A DNA stretch of 64,000 bases from Edaphobacter aggregans DSM 19364 (lineage in GTDB: Bacteria; Acidobacteriota; Terriglobia; Terriglobales; Acidobacteriaceae): NCBI RefSeq assembly GCF_000745965.1, contig NZ_JQKI01000001.1, positions 310,087 to 374,086 on the forward strand. The letters are read 5' to 3'. This document shows positions 58,593-64,000 of this stretch, piece by piece. Below the pieces are notes generated by a model. It was not told the origin of the DNA. It saw nothing but the letters and a program-made list of their open reading frames with translations, and did no database searches. Position numbers and translations under genes: made by a program. Every line of letters begins with the position of its first letter. The first letter of the stretch is position 1.

Positions 58593-60419
58593 ATGGGAGA
58601 GGCAGCGGCGGAGTTCCAACCGATTGAAAACTACGGCGTCATCGGAGACATGTCCTCCATCGCCCTCGTCTGCGCTACCGGATCGATCGACTTCTTCTGC
58701 TATCCCCGCTTCGACAGCCCCAGCGTCTTTGCCGCACTCCTCGACCCCGCGCAGGGAGGCTTCTTCTGCATCCAGGCCGACCTGAAGAACAGCCACACCA
58801 AGCAGCTCTATCTTCCCGACACCAACGTCCTGCTCACACGCTTTCTCTCCGAGGACGGCATCGCCGAGATAGCCGACTTCATGCCGGTCTTCAAGCACAA
58901 CCAATCCAGCCGCATCGTGCGCCGCCTCCACGTCATCCAAGGTCAGATCACGTTCCGCCTCGAGTGCCATCCGCGCTTCGACTACGCCCGCACGCGCCAC
59001 ACCGCTCGCCAGACAAAGCACTGCGTCGTCTTCCAACCAGAAGGCGATCAACCGGCGCTAACGCTTCAGGCCACTGTGCCACTCGAACACACCGACGGCC
59101 ACGTCAAGCAGAGCTTCACCCTCAAGGCCGGCGAGACCGCCACCTTCGTCCTCGGCCCGGACTCCCCCGAGGCGCACGCCCCGCTCGATGCGGCACTCCT
59201 CGAGACCTGGTTCCAGGACACCCTGCACTACTGGCGCTCCTGGATCGCGCAGTCCAACTACACCGGCCGTTGGCGTGAGATGGTCAATCGCTCCGCGCTG
59301 CTGCTCAAGCTGCTCACCGACCGCGAGTACGGCTCCATCGTTGCCGCCCCCACCTTCGCCCTGCCTGAGGAGATCGGAGGCGAGCGCAACTGGGACTACC
59401 GCTACACCTGGCTGCGCGACTCCTCCTTCACCCTCTATGCCATGATGCGACTCGGCTTCGTCGAAGAGGCCGCGCAGTTCCAGCGCTGGATTCACGACCG
59501 CCTTAACTACGACTCTCCGCTTGGCCCGCTGCAGGTGCTCTACCGCATCGATGGCTCGCAGGAGACGCCCGAGACCGTGCTCGATAACCTTCGCGGCTAC
59601 ATGGACTCCAAACCCGTCCGCGTCGGCAACGCCGCTTACGATCAGCTACAGCTCGACATCTACGGCGAGCTGATGGACGCCATCTACCTCGCCAACAAGT
59701 ACGGCGACGCCTCCAGCCACGACGACTGGGAGAACGAGAAGCGCGTCCTGCGCTGGCTCGCCGATAACTGGAACCGCGAAGACGACGGCATCTGGGAGGT
59801 TCGTGGCGGCCGCAAGCACTTCTTGCACTCGCGCCTGATGTGCTGGGTCGCCTTCGACCGCGCCGTCCGCCTCGGCAGCAAACGCTCCTTCGCCGGGCCC
59901 TTCGGCTGGATGGAGGAGGCCCGCGACGCCATCTCCGACGACATCCACAACAACTTCTGGGACGAAGAGCGCAAGGCCTTCGTGCAATACAAGGGAGGCA
60001 AGGACCTCGACGCCTCCGTGCTGCTGATGCCGATGATGCGCTTCATCAGCCCCTCCGACCCGCGCTGGCTCTCCACCCTCGATGCGATCGAGCGCGAGCT
60101 AACCGTCGACACGCTCGTCTATCGCTACCGCAACCAGGGCCAGATCGACGGTATCCCCGGCGGCGAGGGCTCCTTCACCGCCTGCTCCTTCTGGTTCATC
60201 GAGGCGCTCGCCCGCTCGCACCAGACCACCAAGGCGCGCCTGCTCTTTGAAAAGATGCTGGGCTACGCCAACCACCTCGGCCTCTACTCCGAGGAGATCG
60301 GCCTCAACGGAACCCACCTCGGCAACTTCCCCCAGGCCCTCACCCATCTCGCGCTCATCAGCGCGGCCACCTACCTCGACCGCGCCCTCTCCGGTGACTC
60401 CAAGGGGCCGTGGAGCTAG
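58593..60419 (+). CDS. Glycoside hydrolase family 15 protein (glucoamylase/trehalase-like)
   Basis: The 608-residue protein has the N-terminal beta-sandwich ([20 protein letters not shown]...[15 protein letters not shown]) and an (alpha/alpha)6 barrel with [58 protein letters not shown] and the terminal [20 protein letters not shown], where the catalytic glutamates are expected. No signal peptide, so it is cytoplasmic and more likely a trehalase or intracellular glucan hydrolase than an extracellular glucoamylase. No sugar gene cluster is adjacent. It follows pdxI by 58 bp in the same direction. Confidence 0.9.
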   Translation: MGEAAAEFQPIENYGVIGDMSSIALVCATGSIDFFCYPRFDSPSVFAALLDPAQGGFFCIQADLKNSHTKQLYLPDTNVLLTRFLSEDGIAEIADFMPVFKHNQSSRIVRRLHVIQGQITFRLECHPRFDYARTRHTARQTKHCVVFQPEGDQPALTLQATVPLEHTDGHVKQSFTLKAGETATFVLGPDSPEAHAPLDAALLETWFQDTLHYWRSWIAQSNYTGRWREMVNRSALLLKLLTDREYGSIVAAPTFALPEEIGGERNWDYRYTWLRDSSFTLYAMMRLGFVEEAAQFQRWIHDRLNYDSPLGPLQVLYRIDGSQETPETVLDNLRGYMDSKPVRVGNAAYDQLQLDIYGELMDAIYLANKYGDASSHDDWENEKRVLRWLADNWNREDDGIWEVRGGRKHFLHSRLMCWVAFDRAVRLGSKRSFAGPFGWMEEARDAISDDIHNNFWDEERKAFVQYKGGKDLDASVLLMPMMRFISPSDPRWLSTLDAIERELTVDTLVYRYRNQGQIDGIPGGEGSFTACSFWFIEALARSHQTTKARLLFEKMLGYANHLGLYSEEIGLNGTHLGNFPQALTHLALISAATYLDRALSGDSKGPWS

Positions 60420-60620
60420 CCCTTTGCACGAAAACAGGTGCGACTCCTAGACACGTTCGTTGCCATTCCTGCCGCGACTGACACCTTCGTTGTATAGCCG
60501 CCGTCCGTACCCACCCATACCTTAGAGTTCTCTCATCTTCCGGATTCAGGACTCGGCCGGCCAGCATGAGGGAACTCCAGAGAAAGGCTCGATCCCAATC
60601 GAGATCCGGAACGCGTTTCC

Positions 60621-60920
60621 ATGCAGGTTTTGCTCAAACCGTCCACAGAGAGAAAAGACATTCAGTGCACCGTCTGCCAACAGGGCTTCCGTCTCTACTG
60701 GGAGCGCAGCGAATTTGCGGAACGCGAGACCATGCGCGCCATCGTCCTCGCTGATCTGCGCCGGCACCATGCCTCCGACCCCACGCCCGCCGCGCACCCC
60801 GCCGGACTCTTCAACCTCCCGGACTGGGGAGGCGAGCCCCAATTCTCCGGAGCCGCTCTCCTCGGCGGCCACTCCGCCGTTCGCCCCGCCTTCTCTCCCA
60901 CACGCCGCCAGGCACGCTAG
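60621..60920 (+). CDS. Small CxxC protein, paralogue B of a conserved pair
   Basis: The 99-residue product reads MQVLLKPSTERKDIQCTVCQ, then GFRLYWERSEF and LPDWGGEPQFSGAALLGGHS. It matches paralogue A at 56650 in the first four residues, the CxxC, the GFRLxWER motif, the HH/HP midsection and the whole W.G.PQFSGAALLGG end. It has a slightly longer C-terminus. No clear ribosome site precedes it. The 200 bp between GH15 and this gene show nothing else. Family unknown. Confidence 0.72.
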   Translation: MQVLLKPSTERKDIQCTVCQQGFRLYWERSEFAERETMRAIVLADLRRHHASDPTPAAHPAGLFNLPDWGGEPQFSGAALLGGHSAVRPAFSPTRRQAR

Positions 60921-60944
60921 CTCACGCGCGTTGATCAAAAAAAG

Positions 60945-60969
60945 GGACCGCAGCTCTTCGCTGCGGTCC
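60945..60969. terminator. Terminator shared by converging small genes
   Basis: GGACCGCAG (60945-60953) pairs with CTGCGGTCC (60961-60969). An A-run on the left (60937-60943) is a T-run for minus-strand transcripts, so it ends the 49-residue gene; it may also serve the plus-strand gene. Confidence 0.85.
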
Positions 60970-60995
60970 TGTCGTCTTGTGCTTACTCTACTTCT

Positions 60996-61145
60996 TTAGC
61001 GGGCTGGGTTCTCTGCCAGCTCCGCCGTCACCTGCTGAGTACGGGTCCGCTTTACGTTCTTGCTCAGCCACACATTCGCCCGCCAGCGTCCCACCAGCGG
61101 CGCTACGGCAATCAGAACAAACGGCAGAATCAAAGCAAACTTCAT
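60996..61145 (-). CDS. Small single-helix membrane protein
   Basis: The 49-residue product MKFALILPFVLIAVAPLVGR has one N-terminal membrane helix and a basic tail (VWLSKNVKRTRTQQVTAEL). ATG 61145 has AAGGAG eight bases upstream, better than the longer frame. It has its own terminator, which supports a real transcript. Small positively tailed membrane proteins often help larger membrane complexes; the partner is unknown. Confidence 0.6.
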   Translation of the reverse strand: MKFALILPFVLIAVAPLVGRWRANVWLSKNVKRTRTQQVTAELAENPAR

Positions 61146-61398
61146 TGGCCAACTCCTTTCGCTCCAGCGCCGTACAAGCCGCCGGGGCACAACAGGCCCG
61201 GATTCGTCAAGCCCCCAAGGCCTCGTTCAACAGCAGCATTTCCACACTATCCGCCCATCGAACCACGCTCGATATCCCACCTTCGGGTCATTCCCTCCCC
61301 CGTCGGCGTTATGCCTTCCCATCCCGAACCGCCTCGCCCCCCGACCCCACCGACCCCACCGACCCCGCCGTCGTGGCGCGGTCGCCTAAAATATCTCC

Positions 61399-62895
61399 AT
61401 GTCCTACTCCGCAGCGGTCGATCACCTCTACGCCCGAGGCCTCGAGCTGGCCCCCGAACCCTCCTCCTTCGCCCCTCGCCGCAAGTTCGACCTCGACCAC
61501 ATGCGCATCCTCGCCCAGGCCCTCGGCGACCCGCAGAAGTCCTTTCCCTCCCTCCTGATCGCCGGGACCAATGGCAAGGGCTCAACCGCCGCCACGCTCG
61601 CCAGCATCCTCCAGGCCGCTGGCTACCGAACCGGCCTCTACACCTCGCCGCACCTCTCCCGCGTCAACGAGCGCATCCAGATCGATGGCGCCCCAATCTC
61701 CGACGACGACTTCGCCCGGCTCTACTTCCAGGTCGACACCGCCGGCGAAGCCCTCGTATCTCGAGCTCAGCTCGGCAGCGACGGCCCGTCCCTGCCCAAC
61801 CACCCCAGCTTCTTCGAGACCCTCACCGCCCTCGCCTTCCTCTACTTCGCCGAGCAGAAGGCCGACATCGCCATCCTCGAGGTCGGCCTCGGCGGACGCC
61901 TCGACGCCACCAACATCGTCGATCCGCTGCTCTCGATCATCACCGACATCTCGCTCGACCACCAGGAGTACCTCGGCAACACCATCGCCGAGATCACACG
62001 CGAAAAAGCCGGCATCCTCCGTCCCCACGGCACGCTCGTCACCCTGCCCCAGCACCCCGACGCCAACCAGGCCATCGGCGAGGCCGCCGTGGACCTCGAC
62101 CTCCATGCCATCAGCGCCGCCAACTACATCCCCCCCACACCAATTCCTTCCCCTCAGCCCCGTCATTCTGAGCCGAAGGCGAAGAACCCCCGCATATCGC
62201 CTGAGGTGCCACAGACGGTCGCTCAGCTACTCCCGCGCAACCACTACACCGTCACCCTCGCAGGCAATCCACTCACAGTAAACTCCCCACTCATCGGTCA
62301 GCACCAACAACGCAACATCGCCCTCGCCATCGCTGCGGTGGAGGAGTTACGTAACCCAATGGGTTACAATTTACAAAAAAGTAACCCAAAGAGTTACAAA
62401 ATCCCAACAGGAGCTATCGAACAGGGCATTCGCAACACCAGCTGGCCCGGCCGACTCGAACTCCTCCCCCTCGCCAACTCCGCCCCCATCCTGCTCGATG
62501 TAGCCCACAACCCCGCCGGAGCCTGGACCCTCCGCGCCGCCCTCGCGCAGCTTCCCGACGACCTCCCCCGCACCCTCATCTTCTCCTGCCTCCGCGACAA
62601 GGACATCCGCGAGATGACCCAGATCCTCCTCCCACTCTTCGACTCCTCCTCGCCGGACCGCCCGCACGACCACATCCTCTTCGCGCCCATCGCGAGTCCC
62701 CGCGCCGCGTCGCTCGAAGAGCTCACCGCAGCCGCAAGCGACCTCGAGATACCCGTCCAAACGGCGCCCTCGGTCGCCGAGGCCCTCACCGAGGCCCGCC
62801 GCATCACCCCGGCCACCGGCCTCATCGTCGCCACCGGCTCCCTCTACCTCATCGGCGAGCTGCGCAGCCTCATTCCCTGCCCAAGCCATAGATAA
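61399..62895 (+). CDS. folC: Bifunctional folylpolyglutamate/dihydrofolate synthase
   Basis: FolC adds glutamates to folates and completes dihydrofolate. The 498-residue protein has the P-loop LLIAGTNGKGSTAATLA, the conserved TSPHLSRVNERIQIDG, NIVDPLLSIITDISLDHQ...EKAGI and the C-terminal HNPAGAWTLRAAL with RDKDIREMTQIL. It is longer than usual (typically 420-450), and two extra stretches coincide with repeat DNA: a GTCATTC element at 62162-62195 encoding RHSEPKAKNPRI, and an AT-rich palindrome pair at 62351-62400. Both keep the frame. The stop lies in a short tandem repeat. Confidence 0.94.
   Translation: MSYSAAVDHLYARGLELAPEPSSFAPRRKFDLDHMRILAQALGDPQKSFPSLLIAGTNGKGSTAATLASILQAAGYRTGLYTSPHLSRVNERIQIDGAPISDDDFARLYFQVDTAGEALVSRAQLGSDGPSLPNHPSFFETLTALAFLYFAEQKADIAILEVGLGGRLDATNIVDPLLSIITDISLDHQEYLGNTIAEITREKAGILRPHGTLVTLPQHPDANQAIGEAAVDLDLHAISAANYIPPTPIPSPQPRHSEPKAKNPRISPEVPQTVAQLLPRNHYTVTLAGNPLTVNSPLIGQHQQRNIALAIAAVEELRNPMGYNLQKSNPKSYKIPTGAIEQGIRNTSWPGRLELLPLANSAPILLDVAHNPAGAWTLRAALAQLPDDLPRTLIFSCLRDKDIREMTQILLPLFDSSSPDRPHDHILFAPIASPRAASLEELTAAASDLEIPVQTAPSVAEALTEARRITPATGLIVATGSLYLIGELRSLIPCPSHR
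62162..62195 (+). repeat. Dispersed GTCATTC repeat inside folC, copy C
   Basis: The 34 bases starting GTCATTCTGAGCCGAAGGCG and ending AACCCCCGCAT match the intergenic copy D at 62936 and lie in frame within folC. Confidence 0.8.
62351..62400 (+). repeat. AT-rich palindromic tandem inside folC
   Basis: GTAACCCAATGGGTTACAA (62351-62369) and GTAACCCAAAGAGTTACAAA (62381-62400) are imperfect copies 30 bp apart. The first contains the palindrome GTAACCC-AAT-GGGTTAC. Base composition is unlike the surrounding gene. Confidence 0.7.
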
Positions 62896-62972
62896 TTGAG
62901 TCGCCAGATAATTAGTCGCCAGATAATGAGGAGTCGTCATTCCGAGCGGAGCGAGGAACCCCCGCATTTTTG
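62890..62972 (+). repeat. Short tandem repeat at the folC end followed by repeat copy D
   Basis: AGATAATTGAGTCGCC (62890-62905) is repeated with small changes at 62906-62920 and begins a third time at 62921; the folC stop codon lies within the first unit. Directly after comes GTCATTCCGAGCGGAGCGAG...GAACCCCCGCATTTTTGC (62936-62972), an intergenic member of the family seen inside folC. Confidence 0.75.
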
Positions 62973-63007
62973 CTCGAAGCGCCACTGAAGTCCAAGGATG
63001 CCAAAGC

Positions 63008-63829
63008 GTGCCTGAACCGACACAATCGACAGCCCTGACCCCTGCTCCATCAGAGGCTCACCCCGGTCCGCCAGCCCCGGCCTTCTTCAGGTGGCTCACC
63101 TATCTCGTCCTTCTCCCCCTCATCGCCATCTCCACGACCTTCTTCGGCTGCATCTCCCTGCTCTGCGGCCTGTGGGACAAGTCCGGCCGCCAGCAGCACT
63201 TCATCGCCCACCTCTGGGCGCGCTCGCTGCTCCTCCTCTCCCTCTCCCCCATCACCCTCATCGGCAAGGAGAAGCTCCACATCCACGAGACCGCCGTCTA
63301 CGCCGCGAACCATCTTAGTTACTACGACACCCCGGTCCTCTTCGCGCGGCTCCCCTTCCAGTTCCGCATCCTCGCCAAGCAGAGCCTCTGGAAGATCCCC
63401 TTCATCGGCTGGTACCTCCACCACTCCGGGCAGGTCCCGGTCGACCAGTCCAGCGCGCGCAACGCCGTCGCCAGCCTCAACCGCGGCGTCCAGACCCTCA
63501 AACACGGCCTCCCGCTCGTCATCTTCCCCGAAGGCGGCCGCACCCCCCACGGCCAGACCCAGCCCTTCGTCTCCGGAGCGGCCTACATGGCTATCAAGGC
63601 GCAGGTCCCGTTGGTCCCCATCACCCTCATCGGAACCTACGAGCTGCTCCCGATGCACACCTACCACCTGCACCCGCGCCCGCTGGCCATCATCGTCGGC
63701 GAACCCATCCCCACTACCGGCCTGACCACCCGCGACGCCGACGCCCTCACCGAGCGCCTGCTCTCCGTCATCACCCAGACCTATTTTAAAAATCACCCTG
63801 CGCACCAGGGAGTCACGGCAGAGCTTTAG
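63008..63829 (+). CDS. plsC: 1-acyl-sn-glycerol-3-phosphate acyltransferase family protein
   Basis: PlsC makes phosphatidic acid by acylating lysophosphatidic acid at the inner membrane. The 273-residue protein has an N-terminal membrane segment (LTYLVLLPLIAISTTFFG...) and the acyltransferase motifs NHLSYYD (HX4D) and FPEGGRT. PVDQSSARNAVASLNRGV and VPITLIGTYELLP complete the pattern. No ATG gives this start; GTG 63008 has AAGGA about nine bases upstream. Its stop overlaps that of a partial minus-strand gene by 3 bases. The exact acyl acceptor is not certain. Confidence 0.88.
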   Translation: MPEPTQSTALTPAPSEAHPGPPAPAFFRWLTYLVLLPLIAISTTFFGCISLLCGLWDKSGRQQHFIAHLWARSLLLLSLSPITLIGKEKLHIHETAVYAANHLSYYDTPVLFARLPFQFRILAKQSLWKIPFIGWYLHHSGQVPVDQSSARNAVASLNRGVQTLKHGLPLVIFPEGGRTPHGQTQPFVSGAAYMAIKAQVPLVPITLIGTYELLPMHTYHLHPRPLAIIVGEPIPTTGLTTRDADALTERLLSVITQTYFKNHPAHQGVTAEL

Positions 63830-63999
63830 CGGCTGTTCGCCAGGCACCTCCTCTGCTCCGCCATAGCATCCTGCAGGCACGTGTCCGGAGGACTCATCTG
63901 CCCCGGCGCCGGCGGCGGCAGCCTGCGCGAGTTGCATGCCAGCTGCTGCTGCTGGAAGTTCGTCATGCAGGTCGCCGAGTCCGTAGTTTTTGCTGGAAA
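63826..63999 (-). CDS. C-terminal part of a cysteine-containing hypothetical protein, cut by window edge
   Basis: The minus-strand frame from the right edge to a TAA at 63828-63826 is open for 57 codons, reading KTTDSATCMTNFQQQQLACN, then PPDTCLQDAMAEQRRCLANS. The evenly spaced cysteines and hydrophilic composition suggest a small secreted or periplasmic protein whose start lies outside. The stop overlaps the stop of plsC, an arrangement seen in compact convergent pairs. Family unknown and the frame is short, so confidence is limited. Confidence 0.45.
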   Translation of the reverse strand, partial: FPAKTTDSATCMTNFQQQQLACNSRRLPPPAPGQMSPPDTCLQDAMAEQRRCLANSR

Positions 64000-64000
64000 G

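Noticed and set aside
62351-62927. Possible CRISPR-like repeats in and after folC
   Set aside because: Units are 15-30 bp, adjacent or separated by ~10 bp, without unique spacers; they are tandem or palindromic repeats.

Overview
The window looks like a high-GC chromosome segment from an acidobacterium, most likely class Terriglobia (Granulicella/Terriglobus/Edaphobacter relatives). This is inferred from gene content: a giant MacB/FtsX-type orphan permease of the acidobacterial kind, the barrel of an Oar-like TonB-dependent receptor, a PEP-CTERM protein, PadR regulators paired with membrane proteins, and dispersed GTCATYC-type repeats. No rRNA, tRNA, CRISPR array or prophage was seen.

Layout. 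1-3.3 kb: the 3' part of purK, small membrane proteins and an EF-P gene. 3.3-11.5 kb: an AhpD-like protein, an IS5-type transposase remnant between two identical hairpins, and a minus-strand block with three lipoate-related genes (two-lipoyl-domain E2, lipB, lpd). That block is interrupted by a vapBC toxin-antitoxin pair whose toxin stop overlaps the lipB start, and by a frameshifted gene. 11.5-25.7 kb: nucleoside hydrolase, ketopantoate reductase, Asp/Glu racemase, hemB, mutS2, a tannase-family esterase, two cell-wall enzymes, a PadR/HAAS pair, acyltransferase, Nudix and ThpR. 25.7-30.1 kb: two ferritin-like stress proteins, two decayed genes, and a TetR-cupin pair carrying the same operator palindrome.

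30.4-51 kb is the replication-origin neighbourhood: dnaN, dnaA, rpmH, rnpA, yidD, yidC and jag are all present in the classical order, but the cluster is loosened by inserted genes. About 6 kb separates dnaA from dnaN (SDR, GH32, secreted proteins, an ECF sigma factor with a divergent DoxX operon). A cupin separates rpmH from rnpA, a PadR-ABC exporter module separates yidD from yidC, and a large permease separates yidC from jag. The 680-bp region upstream of dnaN has DnaA-box-like sites and is my best oriC candidate.

51-64 kb: PEP-CTERM protein, two SRPBCC paralogues flanking a truncated TonB receptor, thrS, TetR-pdxI, a GH15 enzyme, two paralogous small CxxC proteins, folC and plsC.

The most interesting cross-cutting signal is small palindromic or dispersed repeats that appear to have entered conserved housekeeping genes without breaking the frame: mutS2 (21 codons), jag (14 codons, flanked by an 8-bp direct repeat) and folC (two places). 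Related repeats lie in nearby intergenic DNA. This recalls the palindromic elements of Rickettsia genes. Other testable predictions are a shared ECF promoter motif, two regulator palindrome sets, the toxin-lipB coupling, and a small CxxC protein family with a conserved C-terminal motif.
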